Part shown: positions 8,301 through 16,599 of the stretch, piece by piece | Numbering within the stretch: the first letter of the stretch is position 1 | How the letters are laid out: every line of letters starts with the position of its first letter | From: Vibrio inusitatus | GTDB taxonomy: Bacteria > Pseudomonadota > Gammaproteobacteria > Enterobacterales > Vibrionaceae | Assembly: GCA_024346935.1 (NCBI GenBank) | Contig: AP024879.1 | Span: forward strand, 310,001 to 374,000 | Direction: 5' to 3' | DNA: 64,000 nt | Program-made: the position numbers and the translations under genes | The notes under the pieces: model-generated | The model's database searches: none | Seen by the model: the letters and a program-made list of their open reading frames with translations, nothing else | Told to the model about the DNA's origin: nothing

Positions 8301-8906
8301 ATGAATGAAGAAAAAAAAGCATCACGTGGTCGTCCTAAAAAGTTCGACCGCGATCATGTATTAGAGATTGCACAACAAAGCTATTGGAAACTCGGTATCA
8401 ACCAAGTATCGATAAATGAACTGTGTAAATTGGCAAACGTATCAAAACCGAGTATCTATCGTGAGTTTGGCGGAGAGGATGGCTTGATGCGTGCCGTGTT
8501 GGAACGCTATGAGAGTCGGGTACTAAGACCAATGCTTGGCTTTTTAAGTACTGATGCTCCGTTTAACGAGGTCCTCTGGAGTTTAGCTCTCTATAGCACA
8601 AGTGAAATTCAAGACTCTGACATGCCTAAAGGGTGCCTTTTTACGAATATGAAGGAGTTGCGATTGAATTTAGGGGAAGCCACGGCGGAGCAAATCAATC
8701 GAACTTACGAAAATGTAATATTGGTATTTGAACAGTGGATCAATGAGGCAAAAAAGAAGGTTGAGTTCAAAGCGACTCATATGGATAGTCGGTTTGCAGC
8801 AACCTACATTTATGCTCAAATCAGTTTTGCTCAATCTCAGATAATGAAAGGAGAAGCTAGTGAAGACGTCCGGGCTATATTGCAGGTTGCTTTGTCCGTA
8901 TTTTGA
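8301..8906 (+). CDS. TetR/AcrR family transcriptional regulator
   Basis: A protein of 201 residues. An N-terminal helix-turn-helix at about residues 35-65 (INELCKLANVSKPSIYREF, then GGEDGLMRAVLERY) is the TetR_N domain. It is preceded by the basic stretch RGRPKKF seen in many members. The C-terminal ~130 residues form the ligand and dimerisation part, with one Cys in 'MPKGCLFTNM', as in the AcrR-type subgroup that responds to toxic organics. It is divergent from the SDR reductase and probably represses both genes through the shared operator sites just upstream of its start. Confidence 0.85.
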   Translation: MNEEKKASRGRPKKFDRDHVLEIAQQSYWKLGINQVSINELCKLANVSKPSIYREFGGEDGLMRAVLERYESRVLRPMLGFLSTDAPFNEVLWSLALYSTSEIQDSDMPKGCLFTNMKELRLNLGEATAEQINRTYENVILVFEQWINEAKKKVEFKATHMDSRFAATYIYAQISFAQSQIMKGEASEDVRAILQVALSVF

Positions 8907-9190
8907 TGGCGAAGCGGGTTGAGAGTTTTGGTCAGTTGTAACTGCCTATGTTGAACCGTTATTGACTACGATTGGTTTTTAACTACTACATGTAATCCGA
9001 AAAGCCTGAGTGCTTTAAAGTGTCTCACTCGTTTTTTCCATTTTTGTTTCAGATGAAGTTCATGTGAAAGATGCGCTGTTATCGCTTTTGTATCAATTTG
9101 TTTGATTTGAATATTATCTTTCACGATTACTTTTCTGTTCGATTTAGGTAAAATACTCTAATTATAAAACGTAGAATCTAGAGATATATA

Positions 9191-9811
9191 ATGGAAGGAA
9201 TAGTAGTCGAGTGGAATGATGATAGAGGCTATGGCTTTATTTTATCTCCAGTTAGTCATCAAAGGTTGTTCTTTCATATATCTTCCGTTAATAGCAATAG
9301 GCGTCCGAATGTAAATGATGAAGTTGAGTTCGTTATTGGTGAAGACAGACGTGGCGAAGCGTGTGCGGTAGATGTGAGATTGGAAGAGGTCCTAACACTG
9401 AGCTTTAGTTTTTCTTTGATCTTTGGAATTACTTTTCTCACGGTATTAGTCAGCTCTTACTTCATTCTTGGACTAGATATTTTGTTTGTTGCTGCTTATT
9501 TCGGGATGAGCTTTTTTACGTTCATGCTATATATGTTAGACAAGAATGCTGCCGAAAATAATGAATGGCGAACTCCAGAATTAACATTGCATATGTTTGC
9601 TCTATTTTGTGGCTGGCCCGGTGCATTGATTGCTCAACAAACACTGAGGCACAAGTCAGTAAAACAGCCTTTTAAAGCGATACTATGGTTAACAATCACT
9701 TTGAATAGTGTAATTTTTCTATTATTGCTTACCCCAGAAGGCTTGGGTTATTTTGACCATTTTATTTATAAGCTTGGTCTTTTGAGCGATGCGATTATTA
9801 GTGAAGTTTAA
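9191..9811 (+). CDS. Cold-shock domain fused to DUF1294 membrane domain
   Basis: A protein of 206 residues. Residues 1-65 are a cold-shock domain with RNA-binding motifs 'GYGFI' and 'LFFHISS'. Residues ~70-190 carry four membrane segments with the DUF1294 signature (YMLDKNAA...WRTPE...LHMFAL.CGWPGALIAQ...RHKSVKQPF). This fusion is a known architecture in gammaproteobacteria; it ties a nucleic-acid-binding domain to the inner membrane, and its function is unknown. A possible ribosome site (AGAGAT) lies just upstream. The 284 bases before it show no gene and hold its promoter. It is not obviously linked to its neighbours. Confidence 0.85.
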   Translation: MEGIVVEWNDDRGYGFILSPVSHQRLFFHISSVNSNRRPNVNDEVEFVIGEDRRGEACAVDVRLEEVLTLSFSFSLIFGITFLTVLVSSYFILGLDILFVAAYFGMSFFTFMLYMLDKNAAENNEWRTPELTLHMFALFCGWPGALIAQQTLRHKSVKQPFKAILWLTITLNSVIFLLLLTPEGLGYFDHFIYKLGLLSDAIISEV

Positions 9812-10193
9812 TGATCTAATTCATGTTCCTCCTACCATATCGGTGCTCCATACGTACTGAGTGACAAAGAAGTACGATAGTTGAACATATAAAGAAATAG
9901 GTACAAAGCACATAGCAAAATAGTCAGGTGATCGTACCTGATAGCAGTTCGATATAGAGGTATGGAAAACAGCTCCTCATATACGATGCAATGTTGTGTA
10001 GCGTTTCTAATTGTGTGAGAAAGATCATCAAAGGCCTTAGAATTAAACTCTATCGACACTTGCTACACGCAACCTAAATTTAATAAGCGTGAATACCTTG
10101 AGACTTAAATTTTGATCTAGAACTAAGCCTGAGTATTTTGTCATTCAGGCTTTGGAATGAATCGAGTTTAAATCTTTTGTATCAAATGTAATG
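9812..10193. other. Intergenic, 382 bases, with a hairpin
   Basis: The stretch lies between convergent genes. An inverted repeat AAGCCTGA/TCAGGCTT at 10125-10132 and 10145-10152 could end transcription of the DUF3299 gene on the minus strand, though it lacks a clear T tail. A 75-codon minus-strand frame at 9832-10059 has no recognisable content, and I do not call it. Confidence 0.45.
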
Positions 10194-10676
10194 TTATCGA
10201 CTCAGCGAGGTTCCACTAAGTCTATACCCAACGGATGCTAATTCATGCTCATACGACTGTGTAGTTAGGTTACCTGTGACATAGACTACTTCCCACATCC
10301 CTTTGATTTCTTCAAAGTCATTCATAGTAACGTGAATGAGTTGATTCTGTGGTGGTGGTGGAATATGGATACAAGCTCCATAAAAAGGTACGAGCAGAAA
10401 TTCTTTTACCGACATACTTGTTCCTTCAATAGGAATCACAAAACCGGGAATTCTAACTTGGGTGTTGTTCAACTCTTCTCTAACACTGCCGAGAAATGCT
10501 TGTTCAAAAGTGACTTGTGTACTCTCATCGTGAGGGCTCATTTGCATTTGTTTTCGAACAGATTCCCGAACTTGCTCTTGCTCATGTTCAGGCACCAGAT
10601 CTAACCAGTTTAGTTCTAACAAATCTGCATGAGTTGCAAACGATAATATCAATGTAACCAGAGGTAGAAATTTCAT
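10194..10676 (-). CDS. DUF3299 periplasmic protein
   Basis: A protein of 160 residues with a signal peptide (MKFLPLVTLILSFATHA), so it is exported. The core matches DUF3299: 'VRIPGFVIPIEG', then 'EFLLVPFYGACIHIPPPPQNQLIHV', with the conserved Cys-Ile-His-hydrophobic-Pro4 stretch. Members often sit beside metal- or copper-related or ABC-transporter genes; here the upstream neighbour is the PHP-domain lipoprotein, 68 bases away with a terminator-like hairpin between, so it may be separately transcribed. The function is unknown. Confidence 0.8.
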   Translation of the reverse strand: MKFLPLVTLILSFATHADLLELNWLDLVPEHEQEQVRESVRKQMQMSPHDESTQVTFEQAFLGSVREELNNTQVRIPGFVIPIEGTSMSVKEFLLVPFYGACIHIPPPPQNQLIHVTMNDFEEIKGMWEVVYVTGNLTTQSYEHELASVGYRLSGTSLSR

Positions 10677-10691
10677 TGTTTTCTCAATAGA

Positions 10692-10722
10692 AAAGAGAGG
10701 CCGACAATATCAGCCTCTTTAA
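10692..10722 (-). terminator. Terminator-like hairpin after PHP-domain gene
   Basis: On the minus strand AAAGAGGCTGA pairs with TCGGCCTCTCTTT (one wobble) and runs into a T-rich tail. It lies 23 bases after the PHP-domain stop and before the DUF3299 start. Confidence 0.6.
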
Positions 10723-10744
10723 AGTAGCTCTTAATGACAGGAAG

Positions 10745-12280
10745 TTACTCTACGTTTAGGTAGATAGGGCTAGAATAGAACCATAAGCTATTGTAGTTAT
10801 CAGCACTCGATTGACCGGATGCACGGCGAAAGTCCACATTGGGGTTACCATCGCGATCCATGCGTTCACTGTTTAATTCAATGTTAGTTCCACGAACTCG
10901 GAAGTACATGTCTTTTGTCGCGTCTTTTACAGTGTACGTAAGAGTGTAATAACCATCATCATCTAACGTAAATTCATCCATCATGAAGCGATGATGTAAA
11001 CGCGTGGTGTGGTTGAAAGCCAGTTCATATTCAGGTGTACCTGGCTGACTGCGTTCAACCATTTCACCGCCAATCAGGTCAATATGGTCAACTGTAGGCG
11101 CTTCAAGGTTATGTTCTTCTGTATAAGGATTGCCCTCTGATGGCTTAAAGCGAAGCGTCAACTCTACATCATCGCCTTTTGTAACAAATAGGGTGTCACC
11201 CATCATTTGTTTATCGACGCTAGACTCACCAAAGTACATTAAGTCTTCAATCAAATTCCCATACATTGCGACGGTTTTTCCAGAACAAACCGCTTGCATA
11301 ATGTTAGCTATGGAAAACTCTTGATCATCATCAAGCCATACTAACGTTTTATTATATTCACCCGGAGCATATGCATCATGAAAGTCTGAGTTTGAAGTCA
11401 AATAGATCTTATGTCCCTCAGCTAATAGAGCGTCCCACTCTCCTCCTAGTTCATTTACCGAGTAATCTACACCGCCATAAACAAAGGCTCGAATGTTGCC
11501 GTTATACTTGTCATACTCATATTCAGCACGCAAATCTGTTCTCTGATTGCCAGGCAAGCCTTCATACGCACACATCAAACCAGGAGCTGTATTCAGAATG
11601 TCACGGTAATCTGAGACCGTGTAGTTATCGCCTTTGCGGTTTGGATGATTAAACTGTATTAGTCCTTGGCCCTGTGGAATATTTGTTTTCAGCCATTTGA
11701 TAGCATCTAAACCACCCTCACTAGTATCAAAGCGTTCACCTTCTTCCAACCATTTCAATACTTCTTCTTGGTCATAGTAACTTTCGTCATAATCTTGAGC
11801 GTAAAACTCAAACTGACGCATAAAATTGATGCTATTGGGGGAATTCGGAGCATCATCAAACATCCATATATTGGTATGTTCGAAATTATCATTATTCCAC
11901 TCGGTTCCTGCAATGAGCAGTTTGCCGTCCTTCAGATATTGATCAAAATGTTGCAACTGGTATTTCTGAATAGCATCAAATACTGGGAGAGGTGTTTCGT
12001 GTTGTATATTTTGATCGTCTCGGTGAGTCAAACGAAGATGGTCTGAAATAAATGCAAAGTCTAGATCGTAGACTTCGAAGGTGCGGCGTAATCCTTCGTT
12101 TACTGGTGTATGCGCATCTTCTGAAATAGCAGTGTGAACATGAAAGTCACCGGCATAAAAACGCCCTTGTTTAAGTTCAGGTTTTAATTCGGGAGGCAAG
12201 GGACCTGGTTGTTCTGGGAGTATTGGTAATGCTGGTTTATCAGTGATTTGGTTATCATCACTTGAACTTTTGCAACCCAA
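10745..12280 (-). CDS. PHP-domain lipoprotein, signal peptide frameshifted
   Basis: The readable frame gives 511 residues of a PHP-type phosphoesterase-like protein: 'GDFHVHTAISEDA' near residue 44 (metal-binding HxH), 'LDFAFISDHLR' (third His), 'FNHPNR' and 'TSNSDFHDAY' (further ligands). It therefore probably binds two or three metals. The frame starts at a TTG in the middle of a lipobox (LGCKSSS). The natural start is the ATG at 12338, which begins MNFKLTILAIAC, but a 10-bp tandem duplication at 12292-12311 throws it out of frame and a stop follows. Removing one copy restores a perfect lipoprotein signal ending LLGC-KSSSD and a 527-residue protein. As it stands the export signal is broken, so the gene is probably inactive or phase-OFF in this isolate. 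Confidence 0.8.
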   Translation of the reverse strand: MGCKSSSDDNQITDKPALPILPEQPGPLPPELKPELKQGRFYAGDFHVHTAISEDAHTPVNEGLRRTFEVYDLDFAFISDHLRLTHRDDQNIQHETPLPVFDAIQKYQLQHFDQYLKDGKLLIAGTEWNNDNFEHTNIWMFDDAPNSPNSINFMRQFEFYAQDYDESYYDQEEVLKWLEEGERFDTSEGGLDAIKWLKTNIPQGQGLIQFNHPNRKGDNYTVSDYRDILNTAPGLMCAYEGLPGNQRTDLRAEYEYDKYNGNIRAFVYGGVDYSVNELGGEWDALLAEGHKIYLTSNSDFHDAYAPGEYNKTLVWLDDDQEFSIANIMQAVCSGKTVAMYGNLIEDLMYFGESSVDKQMMGDTLFVTKGDDVELTLRFKPSEGNPYTEEHNLEAPTVDHIDLIGGEMVERSQPGTPEYELAFNHTTRLHHRFMMDEFTLDDDGYYTLTYTVKDATKDMYFRVRGTNIELNSERMDRDGNPNVDFRRASGQSSADNYNSLWFYSSPIYLNVE

Positions 12281-12291
12281 AAGAGGTAGGC

Positions 12292-12318
12292 TGCAAGCTA
12301 TTGCAAGCTATTGCAAGA
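12292..12318. repeat. 10-bp tandem repeat in PHP lipoprotein leader
   Basis: The unit TGCAAGCTAT occurs at 12292-12301 and 12302-12311, followed by TGCAAGA at 12312-12318. One unit fewer would restore the reading frame of the lipoprotein signal peptide. This looks like slippage or local duplication in the leader. Confidence 0.9.
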
Positions 12319-12338
12319 ATGGTCAGTTTAAAATTCAT

Positions 12339-12847
12339 TATAGTATCTTTAAAAACGGAAAGTGGCACCAGGATTACTGGCTCAAGGAAGTTCTATTTTA
12401 GATATTCCAATGACAGTGAAATGACGCTTGCATGAAAGTATAGATTCAAAAGTAAGGAGTTGTTTCAACGTGTAATCATGAGAATTGATAGCGTACTTTC
12501 TTGAACACAATCGATATATTAAATTTCTAATCATTGGTAAGTGCAATGATTGACATTGTCACAAAAAGTAACGGTTCCTTATGTGAAATATATTAATGCC
12601 AGAAACTAGTTAGCATAACTACTGAAACAAGGTTGATTATCTTGTTACGATTTATTTATATCAAAATTAAGTGAAAAATTAACACCTTAAATTACTCTTC
12701 CAGTAGATGATGAAATAATTGGTTACATTGACTTTCATTATGATGAAAACTAACATGTGCACCAAGTCACATATGTAAAAAATGCCGAAATAACCTTGTA
12801 ATCAATCATGTATGGTTTTGTGACCAAAGTGTAAAGATGGATTTAAC
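12339..12847. other. Intergenic, 509 bases, AT-rich divergent promoter region
   Basis: It separates the PHP lipoprotein (leftward) and the amidohydrolase-AbgT operon (rightward). It contains a short dyad TTTCAT-TATG-ATGAAA at about 12733-12748 and the CRP-like site listed separately. No gene is visible. Confidence 0.5.
12754..12775. promoter_or_regulatory. CRP-like binding site
   Basis: TGTGC-ACCAAG-TCACA at 12756-12771 matches the consensus TGTGA-N6-TCACA at nine of ten core positions. Its centre lies about 84 bases before the amidohydrolase start, a plausible activating position and consistent with catabolite control of a scavenging operon. Confidence 0.5.
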
Positions 12848-13996
12848 GTGGTTGATTTAAATAAGTATATTGAAATAAGGCGAGCCATTCATAGAAACCC
12901 TGAGTTAAAATATGAAGAATTTGATACTGCTAAACTTGTATCTGAGCACCTTATTTCCCTTGGTTATGAAGTGACTACAGGTATAGGGAAAACAGGGGTT
13001 AAAGCAGTTCTATATTCAAATAAGCCTGGGCCTACTATTGCCTTTAGAGCTGATTTAGATGCATTACCAATTGCAGAGCTGAATGACTTTGATCATAAAT
13101 CATGTAATGAAGGGAAAATGCATGCTTGTGGCCATGATGGACATACAGCTAGTCTTTTATGTGCAGCTGAATCATTAGCCATCAATAAGGAAAACTACTG
13201 TGGCAATATAGTCATTATCATGCAACCAGCAGAAGAAGGTGGGGCTGGCGCAAAAGCAATGATTGACGATGGTGTTCTCGAAAACCCGCGCGTAGATAAG
13301 ATATTTGGTTTTCACAATAGGCCTGGTTTTAGAGAGGGTCTTGTGTTTGCAAAATCTGGTTCAGCAATGGGAGGAAACACCAGCATTGAAGTGATTATAA
13401 GAGGAGTAGGCGGACATGCGGCTATGCCACATCTAGCTAGCGATCCGATTGTTGCAGGTTCAATGTTTGTCATTCAACTTCAGACTATTATTTCTCGCAA
13501 ACTATCACCTCTCACTTCAGCCGCTATCACCGTAGCTGAGTTTAATGCTGGTACAGCTCAGAACGTTATTAGTTCAGAAGCGAGCTTAGTCTTAAGTGTT
13601 AGATCTGATAATCATCAAACAAATGAAATAATGATTCGTGAGATTGAGTTAGCTCTAAAGTGCTCTTGTGAACAACAAGGTTGTACCTATGAATTAAGTA
13701 TACCACTTGCTATTCCTGCTTTAGTTAATCACAAGAAAGAAACTAAGGAACTATTAGAAGCCTTTCACGTAGCATTTGATGAAAATGACATTTTAGAAAT
13801 TGATTATATGCCCACAATGGGAGCTGAAGATTTCAGTTTCTATTTGCTGGAAAGACCAGGATGTTATTTTTTCATTGGCAACGGAGAAGATTCAAAATAT
13901 CTTCATAATCCACACTATGATTTTAACGATTCAATAATTCCGGTGGCAAATACCGCTTATATGGCGCTGGCTGAATATTACTTAAGGAAAGAGTAA
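12848..13996 (+). CDS. M20 family amidohydrolase (peptidase M20D)
   Basis: A protein of 382 residues of the M20D amidohydrolase family (hippurate hydrolase, N-acyl-amino-acid deacylase, AbgA/AbgB type). Metal-site motifs are visible: 'MHACGHDGH' at residues 91-99, 'QPAEEGGAGA' near 130, 'FGFHNRPG' and 'MGAEDFSFY' near 320. The start is a GTG at 12848; the nearby ATG at 12838 reads into a stop. It is cytoplasmic and ends one base before the AbgT gene start, so it clearly shares an operon with the transporter. The pair probably imports an N-acyl or aminobenzoyl amino acid and cleaves its amide bond. The exact substrate is unknown. Confidence 0.88.
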   Translation: MVDLNKYIEIRRAIHRNPELKYEEFDTAKLVSEHLISLGYEVTTGIGKTGVKAVLYSNKPGPTIAFRADLDALPIAELNDFDHKSCNEGKMHACGHDGHTASLLCAAESLAINKENYCGNIVIIMQPAEEGGAGAKAMIDDGVLENPRVDKIFGFHNRPGFREGLVFAKSGSAMGGNTSIEVIIRGVGGHAAMPHLASDPIVAGSMFVIQLQTIISRKLSPLTSAAITVAEFNAGTAQNVISSEASLVLSVRSDNHQTNEIMIREIELALKCSCEQQGCTYELSIPLAIPALVNHKKETKELLEAFHVAFDENDILEIDYMPTMGAEDFSFYLLERPGCYFFIGNGEDSKYLHNPHYDFNDSIIPVANTAYMALAEYYLRKE

Positions 13997-13997
13997 A

Positions 13998-15548
13998 ATG
14001 GAAAACATAAAGGAAATACCAAAACCAGAAACGATTAAGGATAGTCGGTTTTTATCATGGGTAGAAAGAACAGGAAATAAATTACCTCATCCATTTTTAC
14101 TTTTTGTTTATCTAGCGGTTGCCGTAATATTAGCTTCTGCGGTGCTTAACTTCCTTGGTGTAAATACATATAACCCAAAAACATCGGATACATTACCAGT
14201 TAAATCATTACTTTCTGGTGAAGGTATAGAGTATATATTCACAAGTTTTGTTAAGAATTTCGTCTCATTTCCTCCTTTGGGAACGATTGTAGTTGTGATG
14301 CTAGGAATTGGCTTAGCTGAACGAGTTGGTTTACTTTCTACATTGTTAACTCAAACTGTAGCGAGAGCACCGAAGCACCTATTAACATTCCTAGTCTTTG
14401 TCGCGGGTATCTGTGGATCTATCGCGAGTGACGCTAACTATCTAATACTTATTCCATTAGTCGCAATGGTATTTCATAGTGTCGGTCGAAATCCTCTCGC
14501 TGGCGCTGCAGCCGCTTATGCAGCTGCAGGTGCAGGATTTGACGCTAGTTTATTTGTAACTGTAGGCGATGCGTTATTTGCTGGTATCGCTACAGATGCG
14601 GCAAGAATTGTAGATCCTGAAGCATATGTTAGCGCGGTAGATAATTACTACTTTGTAGCACCTTCCGTCATTATTTTAGCCATCGTTGGCACATTGATTA
14701 TTGATAAAATTGTTGAGCCTCGGTTAAATAGACTTCATCCGATTTCATCTATGATCAAGGAGAGACCAACAACTAAAATAACGATTAGCGTGTCGGAAAA
14801 ACTCGGGTTGAAACGAGTAGCGCTTTTTACTTTAGGTTATCTATTACTTGTTTTGGCACTCGTTTACCCAGAGAGTTCATCATTAAGAAACGCTGATGGT
14901 GGTCTTATACCATCACCATTCTTAAAGTCACTCGTTACCTTCATGTTCTTCTATTTTCTTGGTATTGGGATCATCTACGGAAAGAGTGTTGGTAAGATTA
15001 AGACTATTGAAGATATTCCTTCCTTAATGGCTGAATCAGTTAAAACGTTGGCGACAACATTAGTGCTGTTCTTAGCTATTAGCCAATTTATTGCTTATTT
15101 TAAATGGACTGGTATCGGGAACCTTATTGCTTTTGAAGGCGCAAGTTTCTTACAAAGTGTAGGGTTTGATGGTTACTTATTGATCATTAGTTTCATTTTA
15201 ATTACTTGTATATGTAATATTTTCATGACTAGTGGCAGTGCTCAATTTGCTTTGTTTGCTCCAATTTTCATTCCTATGTTAATGCAACTAAACATCGATC
15301 CCGCCTTTACGCTAGCTATGTTCCGAATAGGAGACAGTAGCACAAACATAATCTCGCCTATGAGCCCATACTTTTCCGTAGCGTTAGTTTATATGCAAAG
15401 TTACAAGCCTGATTTGAGAATCGGTACACTTATGGCAACTATGCTTCCTTTAGCTATAGGTTTCCTTGTTTTTTGGACTGCATTTTTGTTGCTTTGGACT
15501 GGGTTAGGTCTAGATGTAGGTCCTGGAGTTTCAATGTACATAAATTAA
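13998..15548 (+). CDS. AbgT family transporter
   Basis: A protein of 516 residues, usual for the AbgT (p-aminobenzoyl-glutamate) transporter family, with about a dozen hydrophobic segments. The conserved features are 'SDANYLILIPLVAMVFHSVGRNP', the 'AAAAYAAAGAGFDAS' hairpin region, 'CNIFMTSGSAQFALFAPIFIPM' and 'RIGDSSTNIISPMSPYF'. It is an inner-membrane proton-driven transporter; family members import aminobenzoyl-glutamate-like amides or export sulfonamides. The start follows the amidohydrolase stop by one base and a perfect 14-bp-arm hairpin follows the stop, giving a two-gene operon. Confidence 0.93.
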   Translation: MENIKEIPKPETIKDSRFLSWVERTGNKLPHPFLLFVYLAVAVILASAVLNFLGVNTYNPKTSDTLPVKSLLSGEGIEYIFTSFVKNFVSFPPLGTIVVVMLGIGLAERVGLLSTLLTQTVARAPKHLLTFLVFVAGICGSIASDANYLILIPLVAMVFHSVGRNPLAGAAAAYAAAGAGFDASLFVTVGDALFAGIATDAARIVDPEAYVSAVDNYYFVAPSVIILAIVGTLIIDKIVEPRLNRLHPISSMIKERPTTKITISVSEKLGLKRVALFTLGYLLLVLALVYPESSSLRNADGGLIPSPFLKSLVTFMFFYFLGIGIIYGKSVGKIKTIEDIPSLMAESVKTLATTLVLFLAISQFIAYFKWTGIGNLIAFEGASFLQSVGFDGYLLIISFILITCICNIFMTSGSAQFALFAPIFIPMLMQLNIDPAFTLAMFRIGDSSTNIISPMSPYFSVALVYMQSYKPDLRIGTLMATMLPLAIGFLVFWTAFLLLWTGLGLDVGPGVSMYIN

Positions 15549-15564
15549 TGGCTTACAAATGAAG

Positions 15565-15592
15565 TAGCTCAGGTTCTTAAGAACCTGAGCTA
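15565..15592 (+). terminator. Hairpin after AbgT gene
   Basis: A perfect 28-bp palindrome, TAGCTCAGGTTCTT paired with AAGAACCTGAGCTA, lies 17 bases after the stop and is followed by TTTC. It is probably the operon terminator. Confidence 0.75.
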
Positions 15593-15717
15593 TTTCATAC
15601 TGGAATTTATGTGCATCCTAAAGATTTTTCTCGAACATCAGTAATTCAAAAATACATTAATAGCGAGCACTGGTAAGGTCCAAACCTTTACTAGCACCAC
15701 TCAGCGTGTGTTGTTAC

Positions 15718-15747
15718 CACCAAGGCTACTCACGAGTAGCCTTGGTG
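15718..15747. terminator. Inverted repeat between convergent genes
   Basis: CACCAAGGCTACTC pairs with GAGTAGCCTTGGTG across 2 bases. It lies 18 bases after the stop of the minus-strand PepSY-like gene. There is no T tail, so it may end transcription weakly or protect RNA 3' ends. Confidence 0.5.
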
Positions 15748-15764
15748 ATTGATGCTGTTATTTC

Positions 15765-16328
15765 TTAATTGTGCTTCATGACAGGAATTTCTTCGCCTGT
15801 GGCAACATTGATCAGGATTTTTTGTCTACCTATTTCATTGCTTGCCAATTCGACCTCATAAAAAACAACGCCTTCGCTTTCAAGCTCTACTTCCAATACC
15901 TTAGCTGAGTATTTTTCTTCAAGTTCTACTACTTTTTGTAAAATATCAAAGCCAGCTTTTTTCACTTGCTCAATAGCCAATAGCTCATCATTGTCTAACT
16001 CACTGACTCCAAAGGTCGTTAAGCTTTCTGATTTGTGGTTAAGGAGAGCGCCATCTTGTACGGAGTAGCTTAGATCATGCTCGTAGCCTTGAGTTTGGTC
16101 AACGACCTTAAATTCGTAGGCAAAGATGCTGTCTTTATAGTCATCTAACTGTATTTCAGTAATTACGCCAGTAGAAATAGTGCGAACTTCTGGGGCTAAG
16201 TTTACAAGGTTAGCTGAGCCTGAACTAATGGCCATCAAGCTTAGAGTTGCTTCTTGCTGATCGTCTGCTTGAACAAATGGAACAACAGAGAGAAGGCTGG
16301 CAAATACGCCGATTTTAAGTAGTTTCAT
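15765..16328 (-). CDS. Exported PepSY-like protein
   Basis: A protein of 187 residues with a signal peptide (cleavage near VQADD, residues 19-23). The C-terminal ~80 residues, 'AIEQVKKAGFDILQKVVELEEKY...VLEVELES...FYEVEL...KILINVATGEEIP', have the helix-beta pattern of a PepSY domain, a small periplasmic domain often linked to protease inhibition or signalling. The middle is an acidic beta-rich region without a recognised motif. It is monocistronic. A long imperfect inverted repeat lies in its upstream region (16374-16440) and may affect its expression. Confidence 0.6.
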   Translation of the reverse strand: MKLLKIGVFASLLSVVPFVQADDQQEATLSLMAISSGSANLVNLAPEVRTISTGVITEIQLDDYKDSIFAYEFKVVDQTQGYEHDLSYSVQDGALLNHKSESLTTFGVSELDNDELLAIEQVKKAGFDILQKVVELEEKYSAKVLEVELESEGVVFYEVELASNEIGRQKILINVATGEEIPVMKHN

Positions 16329-16373
16329 GTGTGTTTCCTCAAATAGGTAAAGCTAGAAATAATGAGCAAGAAT

Positions 16374-16440
16374 ATGGAGCACTAGACATAGAAGCGTATG
16401 GTTATTAGCAGTATGCGCTTGTATCTATGCTGAACTCCAT
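16374..16440. repeat. Long imperfect inverted repeat upstream of PepSY-like gene
   Basis: ATGGAG at 16374-16379 pairs with CTCCAT at 16435-16440, with inner matching blocks around CATAGA/TCTATG and GCGTAT/ATGCGC. It lies 46-112 bases upstream of the PepSY-like start and could be an operator, a leader hairpin or the terminator of an unseen transcript. Confidence 0.35.
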
Positions 16441-16599
16441 GTCTATGGATATGGAGTGACTATAAAGGACCGAGATAAACTCAAGATGGAGAGAAGATTA
16501 AATTTAGTTAATTTTCTTTAAAGGAGTTGATAAACATTTGAGGTGTTGTCGCTACTTTTTAGGTTTTGTAATCAAATCAGTGAACAAACGTGTGGCATA

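Noticed and set aside
9832..10059. A 75-codon minus-strand frame between convergent genes
   Set aside because: No recognisable domain, no clear ribosome site and likely to be a chance frame in AT-rich intergenic DNA.
11371..12046. Plus-strand frames opposite the PHP-domain gene
   Set aside because: Codon pattern follows the real minus-strand gene; no independent signals.
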